This document shows, in pieces, positions 8,323 through 15,898 of a DNA stretch of 31,016 bases. Made by a program: the position numbers and the translations under genes. Each line of letters starts with the position of its first letter. Within the stretch, counting starts at the first letter, position 1. The DNA is from Candidatus Atribacteria bacterium UBA6251 (GTDB lineage Bacteria; Atribacterota; Phoenicimicrobiia; Phoenicimicrobiales; Phoenicimicrobiaceae): the NCBI GenBank assembly GCA_002441285.1, contig DJVR01000048.1, positions 1 to 31,016 on the forward strand, given 5' to 3'. A model generated the notes under the pieces. The model ran no database searches. It was not told the DNA's origin and saw nothing but the letters and a program-made list of their open reading frames with translations.

Positions 8323-8886
8323 CTATTTATTAACTATCTTATCAGGTTCTGGATAAAATATTTTGTTGATATTGATTATAACTTCTCGAGTTTTTACCCC
8401 TCCCACTTCTAGAAGATAATCTTTTAATCTTTGTTGAATCTTTGCGGAAAATTCCGCAATTTTAACCTCTGAGGCTACACCAATTTGAAGAACAATCTTT
8501 AATTCTCCATTTTTTTGTAAATATATTTCTGGTTTTGCTTCCTTAATCTCTTTGACTTCTTTTAATGCTGAAGTAATTAATAGTTTTATTGATCCAAGCG
8601 AAACTTTAACCGTTCCCAGAGAGGTTTTCTGCAATACCGCAAAATTATTTCTACTATATTGTATTTTTTTTCTGATTAACCAGATTAAAAAAATTATCAT
8701 AAAAATAGAAAAAAGACCAAGAAAAAATTGATTAAAAAAATTAGAATATAAAAGATAGTTCATTTGCAAATATAAGCTTTCTAATGAAAAGATTCTTAAA
8801 GAAAGAGAAAAAAGAAAACTAGCTATTAAAAATCCCAGCAATAAAAACAAAATAAAAATAAAATTATTAAAATTCTCTTTGTTCAT
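8323..8886 (-). CDS. amaP: AmaP, membrane anchor for Asp23 (alkaline shock response)
   Basis: A 187-residue protein with two membrane segments (about 9-31 and 53-72), a short extracytoplasmic loop between them, and a cytoplasmic C-terminal domain of the DUF322/Asp23-like fold ending VGGVKTREVIININKI. This is the AmaP layout, which tethers Asp23 to the membrane. The ATG at 8886 is preceded by AGGTG; the parB stop codon TAG forms part of that ribosome-binding region, so amaP is directly chained to parB. An in-frame GTG at 8895 lies inside the ribosome-binding site. Asp23 follows after 67 nt. Confidence 0.85.
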   Translation of the reverse strand: MNKENFNNFIFILFLLLGFLIASFLFSLSLRIFSLESLYLQMNYLLYSNFFNQFFLGLFSIFMIIFLIWLIRKKIQYSRNNFAVLQKTSLGTVKVSLGSIKLLITSALKEVKEIKEAKPEIYLQKNGELKIVLQIGVASEVKIAEFSAKIQQRLKDYLLEVGGVKTREVIININKIFYPEPDKIVNK

Positions 8887-8895
8887 TTTTTTCAC

Positions 8896-9765
8896 CTACT
8901 CTTTATAACTTTCTGGCAAAAAAGCTTTAAACAATAAATTAATAATTCTTTTTAGTTCTTGACGATTGTAAAATTCTATTTCAATTTTCCCCCTTTTTCC
9001 ATCAAATGATATGTTTACCTTAGTCTTCAAAATTTCTCTTAGCTTTTCTTCTGCTTCAGGAAAGTTTTCTAGGGTTATTCTCTTCACTTTAAACGGTTTT
9101 TTTTCTTTTTTATCTATTAACTTTATCAGTCTTTCAGTAGCCCTTACAGACAAATCCTCTTTAATTATCCTTTCACTAATCAATCTTTGTTTTTCCTCTT
9201 CTTCTATTCCTAAAAGTAGTTTCGCATGGCCAAAAGAGATTTTTCCTTCTTCGATATATTTTTGAATCCCCGGATCTAATTTTAATAATCTAATAGTATT
9301 ACTGATCAAAGGTCGGCTTTTCCCAGTAACCTCAGCTAATTCTTGTTGGGTAAGCTTAAACTCCTCTCCCAATCTTTGCAAGGCTAGAGCCTGTTCAATA
9401 GGATTAAGGTCTTCTCTTTGAATATTTTCTACTAAAGAAATTTCCAGACTTTTTTCATTGCTTACCCTTCTGACAATTGCAGGAATCTTATCTAAACCTA
9501 ATTCTTTTGCAGCCCTCAACCTTCTTTCTCCGGCTATCAATTCGTAACCAGTAGTGGTTTCTCTAACTACAACAGGTTGAATAATCCCGTGTTTTTTAAT
9601 TGATTCTTTTAATTCCTCTATTCTCTCTTGATTGAAATCTCTGCGTGGTTGAAACAGATTGGGGGACACATCCGCTATGGATATTTCACTAATTACTTCT
9701 TTTCGAGTGCTCTCTGTTTTAGGGATTAACGCTTCCAGCCCTTTACCCAGTCCTCTTTTAACCAT
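8896..9765 (-). CDS. parB: Chromosome-partitioning protein ParB (Spo0J)
   Basis: A 289-residue CTP-dependent DNA clamp that loads at parS and spreads around the origin. It has an N-terminal ParA-stimulating segment (basic RGLGKGLEALIP), an N-terminal CTPase domain with the GERR motif at 79-82 and ENIQREDLNPIEQA at 113-126, a helix-turn-helix (about 138-160, LTQQELAEVTGKSRPLISNTIRL read in part), and a C-terminal dimerisation domain. The start overlaps the parA stop by 8 nt, with AGAGGTGAT upstream. A perfect parS lies about 2 kb away at 11783-11798. Confidence 0.97.
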   Translation of the reverse strand: MVKRGLGKGLEALIPKTESTRKEVISEISIADVSPNLFQPRRDFNQERIEELKESIKKHGIIQPVVVRETTTGYELIAGERRLRAAKELGLDKIPAIVRRVSNEKSLEISLVENIQREDLNPIEQALALQRLGEEFKLTQQELAEVTGKSRPLISNTIRLLKLDPGIQKYIEEGKISFGHAKLLLGIEEEEKQRLISERIIKEDLSVRATERLIKLIDKKEKKPFKVKRITLENFPEAEEKLREILKTKVNISFDGKRGKIEIEFYNRQELKRIINLLFKAFLPESYKE

Positions 9766-10519
9766 TTAATATCACCTCTTTGGCTAATTTTCTATACGCT
9801 TTAGCCCCTTTTGAGCTTTTATCATAAACTACTACTGGTTTACCATAACTAGGAGCTTCGCTAACCCGAACATTGCGTGGAATTATTGATTCGAAAATTC
9901 TTCCCTTAAAATACTTCTTCACCTCATTAACCACATCTCGAGAAAGATTAGTCCTTCTATCATACATAGTAAATAAAATACCCTCTATTTCCAGAGAAGG
10001 GTTTAAATTTTCTTTAACTAAGTTAATGGTACTAAGCAATTGTCCAATTCCCTCTAATGCATAATATTCGCATTGAATAGGTATAATTATGGAATCCGCA
10101 CTAGTAAGAGAATTTAGGGTTAATAAACCTAGAGAAGGCGGACAATCGACAATGATATAGTGGTATTTATCTTTAATCGGTTTTAAAGAATGTTTAAGTC
10201 TATTTTCCCGAGAGATATAAGTTACTAGTTCTATTTCGGCTCCAGCTAGCTGAATAGTAGAGGGCAATACATCTAAATTCCTTATTTGAGAGGAAGCAAT
10301 AATCTCATCTATCGGAACCTGGTTAATCAGGACATCGTAAATACACCTTTGTATCTTGTCTTTATTTATTCCCATTCCACTGCTAGCATTTCCTTGTGGG
10401 TCTATATCCACTAATAATACCTTCTTTTTATAAAAAGCTAAACAGGCACTTAAATTTATTGCAGTGGTAGTTTTTCCCACGCCACCCTTTTGGTTGGTAA
10501 CAGCTATAATCTTGGCCAT
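9758..10519 (-). CDS. parA: Chromosome-partitioning ATPase ParA (Soj)
   Basis: A 253-residue ParA/MinD-superfamily ATPase. The deviant Walker A KGGVGKTT is at residues 11-18 with the signature lysine K11, the A' motif VDIDPQGNASS has D40, and Walker B is IIVDCPPSLG. It forms ATP-dependent dimers on the nucleoid that move ParB-parS complexes. In B. subtilis-type systems the monomer also modulates DnaA, relevant this near to oriC. GGGAGG lies 7-8 nt before the ATG. It is translationally coupled to parB by an 8-nt overlap. A degenerate parS-like site upstream (10581-10596) may allow autoregulation. Confidence 0.97.
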   Translation of the reverse strand: MAKIIAVTNQKGGVGKTTTAINLSACLAFYKKKVLLVDIDPQGNASSGMGINKDKIQRCIYDVLINQVPIDEIIASSQIRNLDVLPSTIQLAGAEIELVTYISRENRLKHSLKPIKDKYHYIIVDCPPSLGLLTLNSLTSADSIIIPIQCEYYALEGIGQLLSTINLVKENLNPSLEIEGILFTMYDRRTNLSRDVVNEVKKYFKGRIFESIIPRNVRVSEAPSYGKPVVVYDKSSKGAKAYRKLAKEVILNG

Positions 10520-10580
10520 AAAATTACCTCCCGGGATAATTATTTTAGATTACCTACAAACATTTGTTCGCAAAACATAA

Positions 10581-10596
10581 TGTTCCACATAGAACT
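10581..10596. promoter_or_regulatory. Degenerate parS-like site upstream of parA
   Basis: TGTTCCACATAGAACT matches the parS consensus TGTTCCACGTGGAACA at 13 of 16 positions and lies about 60 bp before parA, in the 207-bp rsmG-parA gap. The left half-site is intact and the right is decayed. A short inverted repeat ACAAA/TTTGT lies nearby at 10556-10567. Confidence 0.5.
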
Positions 10597-10726
10597 TTTT
10601 ATTTTCTTCTATATTACATCAAAAAAAGGTTGTTTGGAATGGATAGCCTACCACTTTTTCTTTTCAGTTGCTACCTTTTTTTAATTTATTAACCTATAAA
10701 TATATATTACCAAAAAAGGATAAAAA

Positions 10727-11455
10727 TTACAAAGGTCTTTTTCGAGGGATGCCTTCTCTTCGAGGGTATTTGATGGGTGTATGTGCAATCTTTACAATTT
10801 TCAAAAGAAATCTCTCTTGCTTTATAATAGGCAAAATTACTTTATTAATCTCATCTAAATCTCCTCCTAAAAGACGAATGGCTTCTGTACTATCTTTTAA
10901 CTCTTGAATATACGATTTTCCCTTTTGAGCAATCAATACACCTCCCAATTTTACAAAGGGCAAGCAATATTCAACTAAAATATTCAAAGGAGCCACTGCT
11001 CTGGATACTACTATGTTATACCTTTCCCGATATTCCTGATTTTTACCAAAAGTTTCCGCTCTTCCAATTAAAAGGTAAGTGTCTAGTAAGTTTAACCGGG
11101 CTATTACTTCAGCTAAAAAAGCTGCCTTTTTCCTCTGGGCCTCTAAAAGAAATAGATTAATCGAAGGAAACATTATTTTTAAAGGAATACCAGGTAAGCC
11201 TGGACCGGTACCCACATCAAGAAGGCAATTATGCGATAGGTTTTCTGACTTTATGGTTTTTATACAAGTTAATGAGTCTAAAAAATGCTTAATAATAATC
11301 TCTATTGGAGTTTTTTGAGCAGTTAAATTTATTTTTTGATTCCAGTTAGTAATTAACTCCAGATATTGGGAAAAGTCATCTATTTGTTTCTCTTTTAACT
11401 CTATCCCCAATTCTAGAGCTCCTTGGATAAAAATATTTTTTTCCTCTTTTAACAA
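10727..11455 (-). CDS. rsmG: 16S rRNA (guanine-N7) methyltransferase RsmG (GidB)
   Basis: This is a Rossmann-fold methyltransferase that uses S-adenosylmethionine to methylate a guanine in the 530 loop of 16S rRNA. The SAM-binding glycine loop is LLDVGTGPGLPGIPL (about 78-92), preceded by the family stretch NWNQKINLTA (37-46) and followed by SRAVAPL. At 242 residues it is the normal length, with a basic C-terminus (PRREGIPRKRPL). The start is TTG at 11455 with AAGGAG 7 nt upstream. In most genomes rsmG directly follows mnmG; here mnmG is absent and 353 bp separate rsmG from mnmE. Confidence 0.95.
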   Translation of the reverse strand: MLKEEKNIFIQGALELGIELKEKQIDDFSQYLELITNWNQKINLTAQKTPIEIIIKHFLDSLTCIKTIKSENLSHNCLLDVGTGPGLPGIPLKIMFPSINLFLLEAQRKKAAFLAEVIARLNLLDTYLLIGRAETFGKNQEYRERYNIVVSRAVAPLNILVEYCLPFVKLGGVLIAQKGKSYIQELKDSTEAIRLLGGDLDEINKVILPIIKQERFLLKIVKIAHTPIKYPRREGIPRKRPL

Positions 11456-11808
11456 ACTTACTCTCCTTATTATTTAAAATGCTTCATGAGTTATTCACAG
11501 CTTTTGCACAAATTTAATCAGATTAAACTTTCTATAGAAATACTTTTTTATTTTTTATATCGCCCAAAAGTATAATCTTTTCTTATTATAAAGATAAATT
11601 TAAGTAATTATTTGTAATGAAAAACTATAATTTCCCTATATCTTTTTTTCTATTCTAAGGCTAGTTCCCTTTATAAATGAAAAGTATTAAGGAAAAACAA
11701 TGCCTTTTAAACCATTTATTATTTTTTTCCACAATATATCCACAAATAAAATGTAATTTTTCTATTTTGCATATTTCTCTTATGTTCCACGTGGAACATA
11801 CAGCTCTT
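11456..11808. other. Non-coding 353-bp gap between mnmE and rsmG with DnaA-box-like sequences and parS
   Basis: No coding sequence was found. The gap holds a perfect parS (separate entry) and three sites one mismatch from the DnaA box TTATCCACA: TTATTCACA at 11491-11499, TTTTCCACA at 11725-11733 and ATATCCACA at 11736-11744. No mnmG remnant was recognised. The boxes are single-mismatch matches in AT-rich DNA, so each alone is weak. Confidence 0.6.
11783..11798. promoter_or_regulatory. parS centromere site, perfect 16-bp palindrome
   Basis: TGTTCCACGTGGAACA is an exact inverted repeat and a Bacillota-type parS sequence, the loading site for ParB. It lies about 5 kb from dnaA and 2 kb from parB, the expected origin-proximal position. 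Confidence 0.95.
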
Positions 11809-13221
11809 TTACTTCCCAATACAAAAACGTGAAAATATGTTTTCTACAATCTCCTCATTTATCTGTTCGCCAGTAATCTCTCCTAGAAAATCTAAGGCCT
11901 CCCGTAAATCTATATACAAGAGATCATAAGGGATATTTTTTTTTATTCCTCTTAAAGAAAATTCCAAGGCTTTTTTTGCTTTCTGTAGAGCCTCTTTCTG
12001 CCTGATATTATTAATAGTTATTCCATTATGGGGGGTAATTATCCCCTTAAATACGATTTTTACCATTTCTTTTTCTAATTTATTGATGCCCAGCCTTTCC
12101 TTCACGGAAGTTCTAATACTCTCTTTTATCTTAAGATCTGAGAATAACCTTTCTTTTTCCATTTTTCTTTCTAAATCGATTTTGTTTTCGATTATAAGTA
12201 CTTTTTTATTCTTTTCTATGGCTTTGTTTATTTCTTGAATTATCTCTTCATCTTCCTGCGAAAATTGAGCACTAATATCAAACATAGCCAAAATTAGATC
12301 AGCTTTATCCAAAAGACTTTTCATTTTGCGTAAGCTTATTTCTTCAATCTGGTTTTCGGGATTTTTTATTCCAGCCGTATCTATTATTCGAAAAGCAATT
12401 CCTTGAAGAGTAATTAATTCTTCTAGAGCATCTCTGGTTGTACCTGGCAAAGGAGTTACAATAGCCCGGTTTTCTTTTAATAAAGCATTAAAAAGACTGG
12501 ATTTTCCTACATTGGTTTTACCAATAATTACTACATTTATTCCTTCACGAATTATTTTCCCGTAAGTAAATGTGTTTAAAAGGCTATTAACCTCTTCTAA
12601 AATGTTTTTTATCCTTCTTGATAACTTATCAACATTTAATTCCCTAATATCTTGATCGGGAAAATCAATATTTGCTTCAATCTCGGCTAAGATTTCAATT
12701 AAAATCTCTTTAAGTTTAGTGATTTTTTCTTTTAACCTCCCCTCCAGCTGGGTAAGGGAGGACTGTAAGCTTCTTTCAGTTTTGGCTTGAATAAGATCAA
12801 TTATCGCCTCAGCTTGGCTTAAGTCAATTCTCCCATTTAAAAAAGCCCTCTTAGTAAACTCTCCTGGATTAGCTAATCGGGCTCCACATTTAAGCAATAA
12901 TTCTATAACTTTTTTTAAAATTAGAATTCCTCCATGGCAATTAAATTCAATCATATCTTCTCGTGTATAGCTGTATGGTTTTTTCATTAATATTAAAATA
13001 ATTTCATCAATTATTTTCTTATTTTCTGGGTCAATTATAAACCCATAATGAGCAGTATGCGTACTATAATCAACGATCTTTCTTTCCTTTAAATTTTTAT
13101 CCCTAAATACTTTTTGTGCTATCTCTATCGCCTTATTCCCGCTCATTCTAATTATACCTATACCACTTTCTCCGGGGGGTGTAGAAATTGCCACTATAGT
13201 ATCTTTTTCTAATAATCTCAT
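11809..13221 (-). CDS. mnmE: tRNA modification GTPase MnmE (TrmE/ThdF)
   Basis: With MnmG, this GTPase installs the (carboxymethyl)aminomethyl group at C5 of wobble uridine in certain tRNAs. Its 470 residues comprise an N-terminal tetrahydrofolate-binding dimerisation domain (1-115), a helical domain, and an inserted G domain with the P-loop GKTNVGKSS (234-242), PGTTRD (259-264), DTAG (281-284) and NKIDL as G4. The C-terminal CIGK (467-470) carries the conserved cysteine. The ATG has AGGAG upstream. The partner gene mnmG, usually next, is not in this window, so it must be elsewhere if the pathway works. Confidence 0.97.
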   Translation of the reverse strand: MRLLEKDTIVAISTPPGESGIGIIRMSGNKAIEIAQKVFRDKNLKERKIVDYSTHTAHYGFIIDPENKKIIDEIILILMKKPYSYTREDMIEFNCHGGILILKKVIELLLKCGARLANPGEFTKRAFLNGRIDLSQAEAIIDLIQAKTERSLQSSLTQLEGRLKEKITKLKEILIEILAEIEANIDFPDQDIRELNVDKLSRRIKNILEEVNSLLNTFTYGKIIREGINVVIIGKTNVGKSSLFNALLKENRAIVTPLPGTTRDALEELITLQGIAFRIIDTAGIKNPENQIEEISLRKMKSLLDKADLILAMFDISAQFSQEDEEIIQEINKAIEKNKKVLIIENKIDLERKMEKERLFSDLKIKESIRTSVKERLGINKLEKEMVKIVFKGIITPHNGITINNIRQKEALQKAKKALEFSLRGIKKNIPYDLLYIDLREALDFLGEITGEQINEEIVENIFSRFCIGK

Positions 13222-13344
13222 AAATATTCTCCTGAATTATTTATTTTAAGTAGCTCTAATATATATTAATATTATAAATTAATATTAATAATCTTATTTT
13301 ATTTTTTAACATTCTTTATTTATTTAAAATATTTTTATATTTTA

Positions 13345-13414
13345 TTTAATAAAATAAAAAGCATAAAAAGGTGATAATAATCTCAATAGATAATATGATC
13401 ACTTCTTATGCTTT
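13345..13414 (-). terminator. Terminator hairpin downstream of jag (leftward)
   Basis: Long imperfect inverted repeat with arms at 13358-13375 and 13398-13414 (AAAGCATAA paired with TTATGCTTT, then GTGAT with ATCAC). On the minus strand it is followed by a T-rich run (CTTTTTATTTTATT). It sits in the 227-bp gap between jag and mnmE and would separate the rpmH-jag transcript from mnmE. Confidence 0.75.
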
Positions 13415-13448
13415 ATAATACTCTTGTTTTTGTTAGATTTAAATCTAT

Positions 13449-13964
13449 TTATTGCTTTTGTTCCCGTGGAGCAATAACTACTCTTCTATAGGGTTCGTTC
13501 CCCTCGCTATAGGTAATAACTAGTGGATTATCCTGGAGGGCAAGATGAACCATTTTTCTTTCCGTTGAATTCATAAAATTGAGATGAAATCTCTTTCCTG
13601 TTCTTTTAACTACTTCAGCTTTTTCTAGAGCATATTTTTTGATAGTCTCTTTTCTTTTTTCTCTATAATTCTCCACATCAATAACAATTTGTTCTTTTTC
13701 TTCAGCCTTCATTTCTTTATTAATAATGATATTGATAAGATGTTGTAAGGCATCTAAAGTATGACCATGATGGCCAATCAATATCCCGGGATTAGAGGTT
13801 CTTATATTGAAGTAAAGAATATTTTTCTGTTTATCTTCTTTTTTTATCTCTTCTATTGCAACTTCCTCTGCTATAAATTTAAGCAATTTTTGAATTTCAA
13901 TTCTAACTTTTTCTTTCATATTCAATTTTTTAGAAATTTCGTTTTCTTCTTGATATTCTTCCAA
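13449..13964 (-). CDS. jag: Jag/KhpB-like KH-R3H RNA-binding protein, short form
   Basis: A 171-residue protein with a KH domain (about 40-95, with the loop ILIGHHGHTLDALQHL in place of the usual GxxG core) and an R3H domain (about 100-165, YREKRKETIKKYALEKA and the closing MNSTERKMVHLAL). KhpB proteins bind RNA and, in Gram-positive bacteria, affect cell elongation and division. The usual N-terminal Jag_N domain (about 50 residues) is not visible; instead there is a short Glu-rich leader. The reading frame stays open upstream into yidC, so the start is uncertain. TTG at 13964 is used, but its ribosome-binding site is weak. Adjacent to yidC as in many genomes. Confidence 0.9.
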   Translation of the reverse strand: MEEYQEENEISKKLNMKEKVRIEIQKLLKFIAEEVAIEEIKKEDKQKNILYFNIRTSNPGILIGHHGHTLDALQHLINIIINKEMKAEEKEQIVIDVENYREKRKETIKKYALEKAEVVKRTGKRFHLNFMNSTERKMVHLALQDNPLVITYSEGNEPYRRVVIAPREQKQ

Positions 13965-13998
13965 AGCAATCTTCTTTTTATCTATTTTTATTTTTAAT

Positions 13999-14862
13999 CT
14001 ATCTCTTTTTCCCTTTTTTTATTTTCTTAGTATTCTTTATATTTTTAGTACTATTTCCCCCGGAAAAAGTTTCATATCCAGGTATCCAGGGAGCTTCCTC
14101 TTGGCTAACTGGTTCTTTTTTGGTGGCAATAACTTTATTTTCTTTTCTTTGAGGAGACATTTCTACTGCCACTGCGGGAATCTTTTTATTAATAAGATAT
14201 TGTTGTCCTATACCTAATAAAGTAGAAGTAAGCCAATATAAAGTAAGTCCAGAGGGTAAGGTAAAAGACATAAAAGCAATTAATAAGGGCATCATAATCC
14301 CCATTAATTGTTGAGTCTGTTCGGTAGCGCCTCCTTCTTTATTTTTTGGTCCGGTTGGAGAGGTCATCTTTTGCTGAATAAACATGCTAATTCCAATTAA
14401 GAAAGGCATTATTCCAAGATACTGGATACCAAAAATTCCACTTCCTGGTAATTTGACCAATTGATCTGGTAAAGAAAGGTCTTTTAGCCATAAGAACCTT
14501 GTATTTCCACTATAATTAAATTTTCTTAAAACTTGAAAGAGCAATATCAATATCGGCATTTGGATTAAGAGAGGAAGGCAACCGCTCATCGGATTTACTT
14601 TATGTTCTTTATATAAATCCATCAATTCCCTATTTAATCTTTCCTTGTCATTTTTATACTTTTCCTGTAATTCTTTCATTAGAGGCTGTATCTTCTGCAT
14701 TTCCCTCATTGAAACCATCTGTTTTTGCATTAAAGGATACAGTATCAGCCTGATAAGTACGGTCATCAAGATGATGGCTACCCCGTAATTATGAGTAAAA
14801 CTATAAAAAAAGGTTATAATACTCGCAAAAATATCTCCTAAATAACTCCATAAATTTCCCAA
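13999..14862 (-). CDS. yidC: Membrane protein insertase YidC, short Gram-positive-type form
   Basis: An insertase of the YidC/Oxa1/Alb3 family, working alone or with SecYEG. About five membrane segments are seen in 287 residues. The groove arginine is R38 (TVLIRLILYPLMQKQM), the cytoplasmic coiled-coil hairpin is about 45-85, and conserved LPLLIQMPI and FTLPSGLTLYW follow. The large periplasmic domain of proteobacterial YidC is missing. The N-terminus shows no lipoprotein signal, unlike B. subtilis SpoIIIJ. The C-terminal tail is basic (NIKNTKKIKKGKKR), typical for ribosome contact. The start is TTG at 14862 with AAGGAG 6 nt upstream. yidD and rnpA lie upstream. Confidence 0.95.
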   Translation of the reverse strand: MGNLWSYLGDIFASIITFFYSFTHNYGVAIILMTVLIRLILYPLMQKQMVSMREMQKIQPLMKELQEKYKNDKERLNRELMDLYKEHKVNPMSGCLPLLIQMPILILLFQVLRKFNYSGNTRFLWLKDLSLPDQLVKLPGSGIFGIQYLGIMPFLIGISMFIQQKMTSPTGPKNKEGGATEQTQQLMGIMMPLLIAFMSFTLPSGLTLYWLTSTLLGIGQQYLINKKIPAVAVEMSPQRKENKVIATKKEPVSQEEAPWIPGYETFSGGNSTKNIKNTKKIKKGKKR

Positions 14863-15005
14863 TGTCTTCTCCTTTTGTTAGCTTTTTTCAGTGATTAAAA
14901 TTTAAAAGATTATGATCAAAATTAATTTTAAATTAATTGTTTTTTATTATGTTTTTTATATTATTATACTAAATTAATTTCTTATCAACAAATATTCCCC
15001 TTACC

Positions 15006-15236
15006 TTAAATATCCTTGGTTGCAGGAGGAGGAAGGGGATCGTAGCCTCCCGGGTTAAAGGGGTGACAGCGCAATATTCTCAATATTGAAAGCTTTAAGG
15101 CTTTAAAGAATTTGTATTTTTTAAAGGCTTGTAAAGTATATTCAGAACAAGAAGGATAAAACCGGCAAGTAGAAGGCCTTATTGGAGAAATAACTCTCCG
15201 ATATAAATTTACTAAAAAAATAATTATTTTATTCAT
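15006..15236 (-). CDS. yidD: Membrane protein insertion efficiency factor YidD
   Basis: A 76-residue protein with an N-terminal amphipathic or hydrophobic helix (IIIFLVNLYRRVISP) and the diagnostic Cys-containing core CRFYPSCSEYTLQAF, followed by LRCHPFNPGGYDPLP. This small family aids YidC-dependent membrane insertion and lies on the inner membrane face. It sits between rnpA and yidC, its conserved location. No clear ribosome-binding site precedes the ATG, 38 nt after the rnpA stop. Confidence 0.96.
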   Translation of the reverse strand: MNKIIIFLVNLYRRVISPIRPSTCRFYPSCSEYTLQAFKKYKFFKALKLSILRILRCHPFNPGGYDPLPPPATKDI

Positions 15237-15274
15237 AAAAAATATAAATCAATTCATTCAATAGATTCAATAGA

Positions 15275-15622
15275 TTAATTACTTGAGGGAAAAGCTATCA
15301 ATCTTTCTTTATGAAGAAATTTAGAAATTTCATCATAAACTTCATAAAAACTTAAATGAATTGAGCCTTTCCTAACTATTATTATTATATCATATCCTGA
15401 TTTTGTTTTAAGGTTTTCTTTACGAAAGGCTTCTTTTATCCTTCTTTTTATTTTATTTCTGTGAACTGCTATACCTATCTCTTTTTTTACTATTACCGCT
15501 ATTCTGTTTACTCCGAACTTATTTCTCAAATAGATAAAATTAAAATACTTTCCTTCCGATCTTCTTCCTTTTAAAAATATAAACTTAAATTCACTACTCT
15601 TTTTTAATTTACTGATCTTCAA
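15275..15622 (-). CDS. rnpA: Ribonuclease P protein component
   Basis: This is the protein subunit of RNase P; it binds the 5' leader of pre-tRNA and assists the catalytic RNA. The 115 residues contain the family RNR motif VHRNKIKRRIKEAFR, and a beta-rich N-terminal part with FIFLKGRRSEGKYF. The start appears to be TTG at 15622 (LKISKLKK reads as MKISKLKK) with no visible Shine-Dalgarno sequence, 48 nt after rpmH. It is probably co-transcribed with rpmH from the promoter at 15869-15898. Confidence 0.95.
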   Translation of the reverse strand: MKISKLKKSSEFKFIFLKGRRSEGKYFNFIYLRNKFGVNRIAVIVKKEIGIAVHRNKIKRRIKEAFRKENLKTKSGYDIIIIVRKGSIHLSFYEVYDEISKFLHKERLIAFPSSN

Positions 15623-15670
15623 TTTTTTATTTAAAAATAATCAAGGATTATTATACTAAATAAGATAATT

Positions 15671-15817
15671 TTAACCTGCTATTGAAGGAGTAAGTCTCTT
15701 TCTCCCCTTTTGTCTTCTCCTTTGTAATACTAAACGCCCAGCTTTAGTACTCATTCTTTTTCTAAAGCCATGGTCTTTTAATTTCTTTCTGTTATTAGGC
15801 TGGTAGGTTCTTTTCAT
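15671..15817 (-). CDS. rpmH: 50S ribosomal protein L34
   Basis: A 48-residue, strongly basic protein that begins MKRTYQPNNRKK, continues HGFRKRMSTKAGRLVL and includes RRRQKGRKRLT, unmistakable L34. It ends with a few residues (PSIAG) beyond the usual 44-46-residue form. An AAAGGAG site precedes the ATG at a long spacing of about 12 nt. It is first of the leftward rpmH-rnpA-yidD-yidC-jag genes and sits divergently from dnaA across the origin region, as in many bacteria. Confidence 0.97.
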   Translation of the reverse strand: MKRTYQPNNRKKLKDHGFRKRMSTKAGRLVLQRRRQKGRKRLTPSIAG

Positions 15818-15868
15818 TATTTTTTCTTTCTCCTTTTTATAATAAGTAAGTAGTTAAAAATATAAAAA

Positions 15869-15898
15869 ATTATATCTTTAAATCTATATAAATGTCAA
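15869..15898 (-). promoter_or_regulatory. Promoter of the rpmH-rnpA operon
   Basis: On the minus strand TTGACA (15893-15898) and TATAAT (15869-15874) are separated by 18 bp; both hexamers are perfect. The L34 start codon is about 50 bp downstream. Confidence 0.85.

Noticed and set aside
10490..10907. Two rightward ORFs across the parA upstream gap and the end of rsmG
   Set aside because: They oppose rsmG/parA, show no family features, and overlap the parS-like site; composition fits chance reading of AT-rich DNA.
13761..13997. Rightward Phe-rich ORF opposite jag
   Set aside because: Antisense shadow of the Lys/Glu-rich jag gene; Phe/Leu-rich translation is what the complement of Lys/Glu codons gives.
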